This document shows, one piece after another, positions 46,935 through 57,205 of a stretch of DNA of 64,000 nt. The stretch spans positions 186,001 through 250,000 of the forward strand of contig NZ_JAIWYX010000006.1 of assembly GCF_020251205.1 (NCBI RefSeq). The letters run 5' to 3'. The notes under the pieces were generated by a model that was not told where the DNA came from, did no database searches, and saw only the letters and a list, made by a program, of their open reading frames with translations. Numbering within the stretch: position 1 is the first letter of the stretch; each line of letters opens with the position of its first letter. The stretch comes from Arthrobacter sp. M4 (GTDB taxonomy: Bacteria; Actinomycetota; Actinomycetes; Actinomycetales; Micrococcaceae). A program made the translations under genes and the position numbers.

Positions 46935-48305
46935 ATGTCGCCCAGCAATCCCTTGAAACGGGCTGCTGAACTCTTCAAACGCCCGGTAGCCGCCGCCCGT
47001 AACCGGACGGCAGGCCTCAAGCTGCCGGGACTCCAAGCCCTTCCACCCAAACTCCATCCTGCCGCCGTCTGGGGCGAAGCCAGCGCCGCGGCGGGTGAAC
47101 TCGTGGGGCCAACCCTCGGCAAGGCCAGGCAACTATGGCTCCGGCACGTTTGGCCGGTTCTGTCGGTAGTCAGCATTCTCGGTTGGGCGGTCATCGCCGC
47201 AGCCGTGCTGCTGTGGGTCACCGGACGGCTGTGGGGCTGGCAGGAAGCCACGTCCGCGTCCATTGTGGCCTTCGTCCTTGTCCTGTGCGCGGTAGCGTTT
47301 ATCGTCGGACGCTCGTCCTACGGAGTGGTCCTGGACCTGGCCCGCTCCCGTGTGGCCGTGGGGGATGATGCCGTGGGCAGCATCGCCGTCACCAACACCG
47401 CCACCAGGCCCCTGCTTCCGGCCTCCGTGGAACTGCCTGTGGGTGCTGCCACGGCCATCTTCCACCTGCCACGCATGAAGCCCGGCCAGACCCACGAGGA
47501 CCTGTTCACGATCCCCACCGCGCGTCGGGCCGTTATCGTCGTCGGACCCGTCCGCTCGGTGCGGGCGGACCCGTTGCACCTGCTGCGGCGCCGGGTCCTC
47601 TGGACCGGGCCCCAGGACCTCTATGTCCACCCGCGGACTGTGGCCCTGGCGGGCTCGGCATCAGGTTTTATTCGCGACCTGGAAGGCATGCCGACAACCG
47701 AGCTGTCCAGCGCGGACGTGTCCTTCCACGCCCTGCGGGACTATGTCCCCGGCGATGACCGCCGCCACATCCACTGGAAAACGACGGCTCGAACGAACAA
47801 GCTGATGGTCCGCCAATTCGAGGAGACCCGCCGGGCGCACATCGCCATTTCACTCTCCATAAACACCGACGAGTACGAATCGGAAGCGGAGTTCGAAACC
47901 GCCATCTCGGTGGCCGCGTCGATCGGACGCCAGGCCATCGTGGAACAGCGCGAACTGGACGTCATCACCCAGGGCGGTCCGCTGCGTTGCGAAACGGGAC
48001 GTACGCTCCTGGACGACTTCACCCGCATCGAAGGCACGCCGCTGCGGAAGACCGCCGTCGACCTTGCGAGGACCCTTCCTGACATTGTCCCCAACGCCTC
48101 GGTGGTCTTCTTCATCGTCGGCAGCCACGTCACCGCCACCCAGTTGCGGAGCGCGGCGGCGTCCGTTCCGCCGGGCGTCCGCAGCCTTGCCATCCGTGTG
48201 CAGCTTGGCTCCGCGGCCTCCCGCGCAGCAATCGCAGACCTGACCGTCCTCACTCTGGGTGAGCTGGATGACCTTGGCCTGGTGCTTCGAAAGGCGGCCG
48301 CATGA
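46935..48305 (+). CDS. DUF58 domain membrane protein
   Basis: 456 residues. About 70 basic/soluble residues precede two adjacent hydrophobic spans (residues about 70-120: VWPVLSVVSILGWAVIAAAVL and ATSASIVAFVLVLCAVAF). Then come a beta-rich domain and the DUF58 signature (SSADVSFHALRDYVPGDDRRHIHWKTTAR, listed here in parts: LRDYVPGDD, RHIHWKTTA) leading into a von Willebrand-A-like C terminus. DUF58 proteins pair with MoxR. The last four bases overlap the start of the next gene. Confidence 0.88.
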   Translation: MSPSNPLKRAAELFKRPVAAARNRTAGLKLPGLQALPPKLHPAAVWGEASAAAGELVGPTLGKARQLWLRHVWPVLSVVSILGWAVIAAAVLLWVTGRLWGWQEATSASIVAFVLVLCAVAFIVGRSSYGVVLDLARSRVAVGDDAVGSIAVTNTATRPLLPASVELPVGAATAIFHLPRMKPGQTHEDLFTIPTARRAVIVVGPVRSVRADPLHLLRRRVLWTGPQDLYVHPRTVALAGSASGFIRDLEGMPTTELSSADVSFHALRDYVPGDDRRHIHWKTTARTNKLMVRQFEETRRAHIAISLSINTDEYESEAEFETAISVAASIGRQAIVEQRELDVITQGGPLRCETGRTLLDDFTRIEGTPLRKTAVDLARTLPDIVPNASVVFFIVGSHVTATQLRSAAASVPPGVRSLAIRVQLGSAASRAAIADLTVLTLGELDDLGLVLRKAAA

Positions 48306-50746
48306 GCAACACGTCCGCACCCACGCGCCCACGCGACGCTGGCCGCCGCACGCGCCCGGAGGCCTCGCCTTTCCTGGATGGCAGGCCCGCGTGGCACACA
48401 ATTGTTGACGCGTTGGCGATGCTGTTCCTCCTGGGCCTTGGCGTCCTGGGCTTCAGCCTCAGTTTCGGCGGCGACCCCTACTACCTCACCGCAGGCCTTG
48501 GCGGCATTGTGCTCGGCCTCGGGATCTCGGCGGCAAACGCACACTTCCGACTGGGACTCCTGTTCACCTCGGCGGCAACACTGGGTGCCTACCTTGTCCT
48601 TGGCACGGCCCTGGCTGTTCCGGATGCCGCGGTGGCGGTGGTGCTGCCGAGCCTTGATTCGCTGCGCACGCTGCTGCTTGGCATCGTTTTCTCGTGGAAG
48701 GACATGCTCACGGTTGGCGTACCAGTTGGTACGGCCGGGGGCATGCTGATCGTACCGTTCCTGAGTTCATTGCTGACGGCATTGACGGCAGGACTCCTCG
48801 CTTGGCGGCTGAAGAGCCCCTACTGGCCCCTGCTGCCCGTGCTGGTGCTGTTTGTCACCGGCATCGCCTTCAGCACCAGTGCCGGTTTCCTCAATGTCGA
48901 ACGCGGCACCGCCCTAGCCATTTCGGCCATCGCCTGGGCTACTTTTAGGCGCGACGCACTGCGCCGCAGGGACACCAAGACGATCTCGGCGAACAGGCCC
49001 ATGTCCGACGCCGGCACCGCAAGGAGGGCGCGCATCCGTCGGCTCGGCCTGGCCGCGGGAGTCATCGCGGCAGCCGTCGTCGTCACCGCCGTCGCATCGC
49101 CGCTGGTCAGCTCCGGAGACGACCGCAAAGTGCTCCGCACAAGCATCGTCCCGCCTTTCGACCCCAAGGACTACATCACACCGCTGGCGAGCTTCCGCGA
49201 CTTCGTCAAGGACAAGAAGGACAACACGCTGTTCAGCGTGAAGGGCCTCCCCAAGGACGGTCGCGTGCGGCTCGCTGCCTTGGACGCCTACAACGGCATC
49301 AATTACACAATGGACCCCAACGGTTCCGGCAATTTCAACAAAGTGGGCGATGCACATTCACTGAATACCTTGGCTGATTCCGCAGGGGGAGCAGAGGGCA
49401 GGAATTACACGCTGAACGTGACAATCGACGACTACCAGGGCTTCTTTGTCCCCGGTGGCCGGCGCACCACGGGGATCAGCTTCACGCCGGGAACGGATGC
49501 GGCCGGCGGCCTGTACTTCAACCCCGGAACGGACACGGCTGTCACCACCAAGGGACTGTCCAAGGGGGACAGCTACTCCGTCCAGGTCTCCGATCCGGGG
49601 ACACTCGAGGACGGCCAGTTGGCCCAATACGGCTTTGCGCCGCTGTCCATGCCTGCAGCCGAGGAAGTGCCGCCAATTGTGGCGTCGCAGGCGAACGAAC
49701 TGACGGCCGACGCACCGAGCGCCATAGACCAGGTGCGGCAGCTTGAAGCCCATTTCCAGAAGACCGGTGCGTTCAGCAACGGACTGGTGTCCGACGGCCA
49801 GCTGCCCAGCCTCCCCGGCCACGGAGCCGCCCGCATTCGGAGCCTGCTGTCCGCCAAGCAAATGCTGGGTGACGACGAACAGTACGCCGTGGCGATGTCC
49901 CTGATGCTGCGCCACCTCGGTATTCCGTCGCGCGTGGTGATGGGCTTCTACCCAGATCCCAAGAGCCCGGAGAACGGGGCCGGCGAAGTCAAGATCACGG
50001 GTAAGGATGTCCACGCCTGGGTTGAGGTGGCCTTCGACCGCGCCGGCTGGGTGCCGTTCAATCCGACACCGCCCAAGGACAACATACCCATTCCGCCGGA
50101 CCCGCAGAACAAGTCCAAGCCCAGGCCGCAGGTGTTGCAGCCGCCGCCCCCTCCGCAGGAGCCGGCTGAGCTGCCGCCGGACTCTTCACCGGATGCCCTC
50201 GATGCAGACCAGAAGAAGGACAACCCATGGCTCTTCTGGGGGCCGTTGCTGGGCGCCATCGGGACGGCGCTTCTTCCGTTGCTGATTCTCGCGCTGCCAC
50301 TGCTGCTGATCGCCTTCCTCAAGGCCCGACGGCGGAAGGGCCGCCTGCTGGGCGGCGAACCTGCCCAGCGGGTCGGGGGAGGATGGAACGAGGTGATCAG
50401 TCTCGCCACTGACATGGGCGCGGCGATTGACGGCCGCGCGACCCGGCGTGAGACCGCCGTCGTCATCGCAGAGGCTTTCCCGGCGAGCAGCGCCGGCACC
50501 ACCACCCTGGCACGCCGGGCCGACGCCGCGATCTTTGGTGAAGGCCAGCCCAGCGAAGAGGAAGTAAGGGCGTATTGGGAGGTTGTGGATGCGTCGCTGA
50601 AGGACATGACGGGAAGCGTCGGCTTCTGGAAACAGCAGCAGGCCCGTTTCTCCCCGCGGTCCCTGGTGGCGGAAGGCCGCAACGCACTGCGCAGGCAGCG
50701 CCTTGCGCGCGCTGAACACGACAGAAGGAACCGCCCGCAATCATGA
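48302..50746 (+). CDS. transglutaminase-like membrane protein, catalytic residues replaced
   Basis: 814 residues of the TgpA/transglutaminase-like family: six or seven N-terminal spans, a long external part, and one C-terminal span (residues about 645-675) followed by a cytoplasmic tail. The transglutaminase core is clear (LRHLGIPSRVVMGFYPD, DVHAWVEV, WVPFNPTPP). The usual GYCEQ Cys position reads GDDEQ, so the nucleophile is Asp525. The usual Asp of the triad is Asn587; His571 is kept. It therefore cannot be a normal Cys transglutaminase or protease and is probably a pseudoenzyme. The Pro-rich segment after the core (residues about 605-640) looks like a cell-wall linker. ATGA overlaps at both ends couple it to DUF58 and the RDD-FHA gene. 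Confidence 0.87.
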   Translation: MSNTSAPTRPRDAGRRTRPEASPFLDGRPAWHTIVDALAMLFLLGLGVLGFSLSFGGDPYYLTAGLGGIVLGLGISAANAHFRLGLLFTSAATLGAYLVLGTALAVPDAAVAVVLPSLDSLRTLLLGIVFSWKDMLTVGVPVGTAGGMLIVPFLSSLLTALTAGLLAWRLKSPYWPLLPVLVLFVTGIAFSTSAGFLNVERGTALAISAIAWATFRRDALRRRDTKTISANRPMSDAGTARRARIRRLGLAAGVIAAAVVVTAVASPLVSSGDDRKVLRTSIVPPFDPKDYITPLASFRDFVKDKKDNTLFSVKGLPKDGRVRLAALDAYNGINYTMDPNGSGNFNKVGDAHSLNTLADSAGGAEGRNYTLNVTIDDYQGFFVPGGRRTTGISFTPGTDAAGGLYFNPGTDTAVTTKGLSKGDSYSVQVSDPGTLEDGQLAQYGFAPLSMPAAEEVPPIVASQANELTADAPSAIDQVRQLEAHFQKTGAFSNGLVSDGQLPSLPGHGAARIRSLLSAKQMLGDDEQYAVAMSLMLRHLGIPSRVVMGFYPDPKSPENGAGEVKITGKDVHAWVEVAFDRAGWVPFNPTPPKDNIPIPPDPQNKSKPRPQVLQPPPPPQEPAELPPDSSPDALDADQKKDNPWLFWGPLLGAIGTALLPLLILALPLLLIAFLKARRRKGRLLGGEPAQRVGGGWNEVISLATDMGAAIDGRATRRETAVVIAEAFPASSAGTTTLARRADAAIFGEGQPSEEEVRAYWEVVDASLKDMTGSVGFWKQQQARFSPRSLVAEGRNALRRQRLARAEHDRRNRPQS

Positions 50747-52083
50747 CCAACCACGCGGAACGATGCCCGCGCTGCCACCAGGCAGTGCGGGCCGGTGCTG
50801 TTTTCTGCACACACTGCGGAACGCCCCTCAACAACCGTGCTGCCCGCGGCGGCGTGAAGCCCCGCGATGCGGAACTCGGTAGGATCGCCCTATCGCCCGA
50901 GGCCGGCGCCATCGGTCAAGGGGTACCGCATGGTCACCACGTGCAAGGGGGAGGGACCACGATGGCCACACTTGAACTTGTTCCCGCGTCGGCAGGGAAG
51001 CGGCTGGGTGCAGCCATCCTCGACTGGCTGGGCCCTGCCGTTGTGCTGGCGGCGGCCTTCAGCATTGGCTTTGGGAGCATCACCCAGACCCGCAGCAACG
51101 GATTTATCGTCTATGACACGGCGTTGCTGTTTCTCCTAGGCGGAACCGCCAGCGGCGCCACCTTGGTCTACGCCATCGTGCTGCTGGCCATCGAAGCACG
51201 CAAGGGCAACACCATCGGTAACCAGGTCATGGGAATCCGTAGCACCGACCCCGATGGTTATGCGCCGGGTGGAGGTGCCGTGTTCCTTCGTGGCCTGGTG
51301 ACCGGGGCGGGTTTGATTCTGGCCGTGCTCGCAGCGGTGTTGATGGGGGCGTTTGGCTGGTTAGCCGTGGCGCCGCTGGTTGTCGGACCGCTAATGCTCC
51401 TGGGCGTAGCGTGGGCCATCGTAGTGGTTGTTTCCTCGGCGTGGGACCGCAACGGCAAGCAGCGTGGCTGGCACGACAAAGCCGCCAAGACCCTGGCCTT
51501 CGACGTCAACGCCGGACGCAATCCGGTACTGACAGGCGGCATCCAAGGACCCTACAGCTTCGCGCCGGTAGACCTGCCTCCCGTCCAGGCTGTGGCCTCG
51601 CCGCTGCCGGGTTCGGCGGCCTCCCGGCCTGCCGTTATTGATCCCTTGGGCGGCTTGGGCGGGCAGCCGCTGGCTGTTACCTCCCATCCTGACGACGCCG
51701 TCGAACTCACACGGTTGCGCTCGGACGCCCCGGCGCCCGGGGCTGAACAGCACCCTGTGCTCCGCATTACCATCGACGACGGCCAGGACGTTGAGCTTCG
51801 CCATACCGCCCTGCTGGGACGCAATCCCGCCGCACAGCCCGGCGAAGCCGTGGACCAGTTGGTTCCGGTGTCCGATCCTGGCCGGTCCATCTCCAAGACC
51901 CACCTGCACCTCAAAAGGGAAGCGGATGGTATTTGGATAACGGACCGCAATTCCACCAACGGCAGCGCCGTAACCACCCCAGACGGTGCCCAAACCAGGC
52001 TTTACCCCGGCCATGCCGTCTTTGTACGTCCAGGGTCCGCCGTGCACTTCGGCGACCGCACCTTCCACGTAGGACAGGCATGA
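50743..52083 (+). CDS. zinc-ribbon, RDD and FHA domain membrane protein
   Basis: 446 residues. An N-terminal zinc ribbon (CPRCHQ and CTHCG) is followed by an RDD domain with about four spans (residues about 85-245; GKRLGAAILDWLGP, GNTIGNQVMGIR). The C-terminal FHA domain spans residues about 340-445 with the phosphothreonine-binding elements GRN, SKTH and NSTNG intact. The FHA faces the cytoplasm and is a likely docking site for targets phosphorylated by the kinase of this operon. Start and stop overlap neighbours by 4 bp. Confidence 0.88.
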   Translation: MTNHAERCPRCHQAVRAGAVFCTHCGTPLNNRAARGGVKPRDAELGRIALSPEAGAIGQGVPHGHHVQGGGTTMATLELVPASAGKRLGAAILDWLGPAVVLAAAFSIGFGSITQTRSNGFIVYDTALLFLLGGTASGATLVYAIVLLAIEARKGNTIGNQVMGIRSTDPDGYAPGGGAVFLRGLVTGAGLILAVLAAVLMGAFGWLAVAPLVVGPLMLLGVAWAIVVVVSSAWDRNGKQRGWHDKAAKTLAFDVNAGRNPVLTGGIQGPYSFAPVDLPPVQAVASPLPGSAASRPAVIDPLGGLGGQPLAVTSHPDDAVELTRLRSDAPAPGAEQHPVLRITIDDGQDVELRHTALLGRNPAAQPGEAVDQLVPVSDPGRSISKTHLHLKREADGIWITDRNSTNGSAVTTPDGAQTRLYPGHAVFVRPGSAVHFGDRTFHVGQA

Positions 52084-53030
52084 ACGCACAACCTGCCGAC
52101 GCAACGCCAGACGCAACAGGCGGCCCCGGTTTCCAGCTGAGCTACGGCTACGGGACGGACCGCGGCCTCCGGCGCGAACTCAACGAGGACTCCTTCATCG
52201 CCTCCGATCCGGTGTTTGCGGTCGCGGATGGAATGGGCGGCCACGAGGCCGGGGAAATTGCCTCCGGGATGTGCGTACGTGCCTTGGGTTCCGCGCCCGC
52301 ACTTGCGACGGGTCTGCGGTCCGCCACCGCGCCCGAGCTGCAGCGGTGCCTGTTGGATGCCGACCACCAAATCCGGGAAGCAACTGGTGCACGGGCCGGA
52401 ACGACGCTGTCCGGCGTCGTAGTGGTGGAACAGCTGGGGATTCCCTACTGGCTGGTGATGAACGTGGGGGATTCCCGGACCTACCGGCTTAGCCAAGGCG
52501 AGTTCACCCAGATCAGCGTTGACCACTCCGAGGTCCAGGAACTTGTGGACTCGGGGGATATCACCCCGGATGAAGCGGCCGTGCATCCCCGCCGCCACGT
52601 GGTGACCCGGGCCTTGGGGACAGGTGATGAAACCGACGCGGACTTCTGGCTGCTGCCGATTGAGGAAGGCGACCGGATCCTTGTGTGCTCCGACGGGCTC
52701 AACGGGGAGCTGAGCGATGAGCACATGCTCCGGATCCTCAGCACAGTCGCCCACCCGCAGGATGCCGTGGATGCCCTGATCCAGGCTGCCCTGCGCGGCG
52801 GCGGTCGGGACAACGTCACAGCCATTGTGGTGGACGCGAAAAACGTCCTGAACGACGCCGGCGTGGCAACCACCGCTCCGCGCCCCGGCTCCGAGGAAGC
52901 GGAAGAGGATACCCTCCCGCGTGCCGAGGCAACCGCGGCAACGGTCACCATCGAGCCGCCCGACATCACCCTCCGCGAAACCTCACCGCTGGAGTCGGAG
53001 CCGAATGCGGATGGCCATGAAGGAAATTAG
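52080..53030 (+). CDS. PP2C-type Ser/Thr protein phosphatase
   Basis: 316-residue metal-dependent phosphatase, soluble, reversing Ser/Thr phosphorylation. PP2C motifs are complete: RELNEDSF, VADGMGGHEAGE, GTTLSGVVV, NVGDSRTYRL, HVVTRALG, VCSDGLNGEL and GGRDNVTAIV. All metal-binding aspartates are present, so it should be active. A short acidic tail follows the domain. The start is ATG at 52080, overlapping the RDD-FHA stop; its end overlaps the next gene by 26 bp. With the kinase 1.6 kb downstream it forms a local phosphorylation switch. Confidence 0.92.
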   Translation: MNAQPADATPDATGGPGFQLSYGYGTDRGLRRELNEDSFIASDPVFAVADGMGGHEAGEIASGMCVRALGSAPALATGLRSATAPELQRCLLDADHQIREATGARAGTTLSGVVVVEQLGIPYWLVMNVGDSRTYRLSQGEFTQISVDHSEVQELVDSGDITPDEAAVHPRRHVVTRALGTGDETDADFWLLPIEEGDRILVCSDGLNGELSDEHMLRILSTVAHPQDAVDALIQAALRGGGRDNVTAIVVDAKNVLNDAGVATTAPRPGSEEAEEDTLPRAEATAATVTIEPPDITLRETSPLESEPNADGHEGN

Positions 53031-54659
53031 CTACACGCCAGGTGCGTGGTTTGGCGTGGTTCGTAGCGGCACGGCGGTGCTGTTGTCTCCAGAGACGGAC
53101 CCGGCTTTGGTGGCGGCCGTTTGGGAGCTTTTGGCCCGGCACACCGAAGCCCACGAGGTCCTGCACGAGGTCACGGACGGCTTTGGTGTCTCGTTGTCGC
53201 GGATTCCGCCCTTTGGGATCATCGACGCCACATCGGCACTTCGTGTTTTCCTGCGCGGGGACCTGGAGCTTGCCGTCACCACCGCAGGAAAAGTCGAGAC
53301 GGTTCACGGCCGCGACGTGACCACGTGGACGGAGCGCCGCTTCGACAATCCCGAGTCGTACTTGCTGGGCATCCCTGCCGCCCGCGACGGCGACGGACGT
53401 GTAGGGCTGCCTCTTGGCGAGGGCGTGGTGATGCTCTCTGGCCTTGGCGTCGGACAGGCGGTGTCGGCTACCCACCAGGCCCCTGCGGAGACCGTGCTCC
53501 ACTATGACGTTCCTGGTGAGGAAGACGGCGCGGATCTGGAGCTCACCATTATGCCGTCGCAGCTGGGCGATTCGCCCGACTCTGTTCCAGCGACGGATAC
53601 TTCGGCACCAGCGGCCGCCCTGGAGTTCACCAGCAACTACGACCACCTGTGGGACAAGACAGTGATGCGGAGCATCGAGGATGCTGCCGTCCGCGTTGAC
53701 CCGAACGCTGAATCTGACCCTGAAACTAATGCTGAAACTGAAGAGAGCGGAGACGGTGCAGGCGGGACCGGGGACTCAACTGCAGCCGACAATGTCCACC
53801 ACCCCGAACCTGCTGCCCACTCGCCTGAGCTTCCCTGGACACCGCCATCATTGCTGCCCGGTGGAGGACTGGGTCGGCCGGCCAGTCCAAACAACCCGGC
53901 CGAACAGCGTCCCGGACAGGACCGCGTCCCGACCGGAGGGATCATCGGCGGCTCCGGACTGATCGATTCAGTGCCGTGGGGCCGCCCTTTTCCCGGAAGC
54001 CCGGCGGACAGCGCCCCCGGTGAAGCTTCCCATTCCGGCCAGACAACGCCGGCGAATCCGGTGGAGATCGCAGCGGACCCGGACCACGACGGCCAGACCG
54101 TCATGAAGGGCAGCCTCGGCGACTTGTCGGAGGCCCTCGGCGGCGGGCCAGCGGCGGCTCCGGAGGAACCGCCGTCGGGTTCTAACGCCGCCGCCAAGGC
54201 CAAAGGACCCCTGGTGCTGGGGCGCGTCTGCGGGCGGGGCCACGCCAACCCGCCCACCCATGCGCAGTGCGCCGCGTGTGGCGAGTCGCTGACCGGCGAT
54301 GCGGTCCAGGTGTCGCGGCCGAGCCTAGGCAAAGTTCGCCTGTCCACGGGAGACGTCATTGACCTCGACCAGTCCCTGATTATTGGCCGGCAGCCGTCCG
54401 TTTCCCGTGTGCAGGGCGGGGCCATGCCCAAGCTCGTCCAAGTGGCCAGCCCGGGAGGGGATATCTCCCGTTCGCACGTCGAGGTCCGGCTGGAGGGCTG
54501 GCACGTCATGCTGTGCGACCTGAAGGCCACCAACGGCACCGTGCTGGTCCGGGAGGGCCAAGCACCGCGTCGCCTGGCGCAGAGCGAAATGGCCATCCTG
54601 CTGGATGGTGACATTGCCGAGCTTGGCGACGGCGTTTCATTGCGTTTCGAGGAGATTCC

Positions 54660-54663
<4 letters not shown>
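53005..54663 (+). CDS. FHA protein with zinc ribbon and long disordered linker
   Basis: 552 residues if translated from ATG 53005 (53011 and 53017 also fit). Residues about 1-215 are a beta-rich domain of unknown type (YTPGAWFGVVRSGTAVLLSP). Residues about 215-395 are a Pro/Gly/Ser/Glu-rich linker, presumably disordered. Then come a zinc ribbon (CGRGHANPPTHAQCAACG) and a C-terminal FHA domain with intact GRQ, SRSH and TNGT contacts. It is soluble, with no spans. It overlaps the kinase gene by 4 bp, so it is probably a direct kinase partner or scaffold. Confidence 0.82.
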
Positions 54664-56417
<1,754 letters not shown>

Positions 56418-56500
56418 GACAAGGAGCTCACCGGCGTAAGGCTCAGTGACAAAGGCGAATTGACAACAGCATTCAGCATTATGGGGGAGATGAGGAACTC

Positions 56501-57205
56501 ATGGGTGATTTAGCCATTGATTTCTGCGGGGAGTGGTACGAACCGTCTGACGAAGATGTATTCGACATTGGTCGCGAAGGCGATTTGGAGGTTGACGACA
56601 ACCCCTACCTGCACCGCCGTTTCCTCCAGATTGCCCGCTACGACGGAATCTGGTGGCTCAGCAATGTGGGCAGCATGCTGTCCGCCACCATCGCGGACGG
56701 TTCCGGGGGGATGCAGGCCTGGCTGGCTCCGGGCGCCCGGATTCCCCTGGTGTTCAGCCACACCAACGTCGTCTTCACGGCCGGCCCCACCACCTATGAG
56801 TTCGCTGTCCACCTCAAGACGCCGTCGTTCCGGCAGGAGGCCCGCGAGGACGACTCCGACGGGGACACCACCATCGGCCCCGTTGTCTTCACCGACTCGC
56901 AGAAGGCCCTGATCGTCGCCTTGGCCGAGCCGATGCTGCGGCGCGAGGGTACCGGTTTCAGCGCCATCCCCTCCTCGGCCGAGGCAGCAAAACGCCTTGG
57001 TTGGGCGCTCACCCGCTTCAACCGCAAGCTCGACAATGTCTGCGACAAGCTCGATCGCGTCGGCGTCGTGGGGCTGCGCGGGGGAGGCGGCAAGCTGGCC
57101 ACCAATCGACGTGCCCGGCTGGTGGAACACGCCATTACTTCGCACCTGGTTACACCGGAGGACCTGCACCTGCTGGAGAAGATGCGGGGGGTCGACGAAG
57201 CGTGA
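56501..57205 (+). CDS. FHA-like / helix-turn-helix protein with degenerate phosphopeptide site
   Basis: 234 residues, soluble. The N-terminal 110 residues follow an FHA pattern (FDIGREGDLEV, WWLSNVGSM, PLVFSHTNVVFTAG). The FHA SxxH motif reads HRRF, so the residues that contact phosphothreonine are lost. Residues about 130-230 look like a winged-helix domain (LIVALAEPML, AAKRLGWALTRFNRKLDNVCDKL, GVVGLRG). The layout suggests a transcription factor or adaptor; no named family recognised. It is preceded by an 83-bp gap in an otherwise overlapping operon and overlaps the FtsK gene by 4 bp. Confidence 0.78.
   Translation: MGDLAIDFCGEWYEPSDEDVFDIGREGDLEVDDNPYLHRRFLQIARYDGIWWLSNVGSMLSATIADGSGGMQAWLAPGARIPLVFSHTNVVFTAGPTTYEFAVHLKTPSFRQEAREDDSDGDTTIGPVVFTDSQKALIVALAEPMLRREGTGFSAIPSSAEAAKRLGWALTRFNRKLDNVCDKLDRVGVVGLRGGGGKLATNRRARLVEHAITSHLVTPEDLHLLEKMRGVDEA

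Noticed and set aside
48302-50746. Active protein cross-linking transglutaminase
   Set aside because: The nucleophilic Cys position is Asp525 and the triad Asp is Asn587, so normal chemistry is not possible.
56460-56500. Internal promoter before the FHA-HTH gene (TTGACA at 56460-56465)
   Set aside because: No -10-like hexamer lies 16-18 bp downstream.
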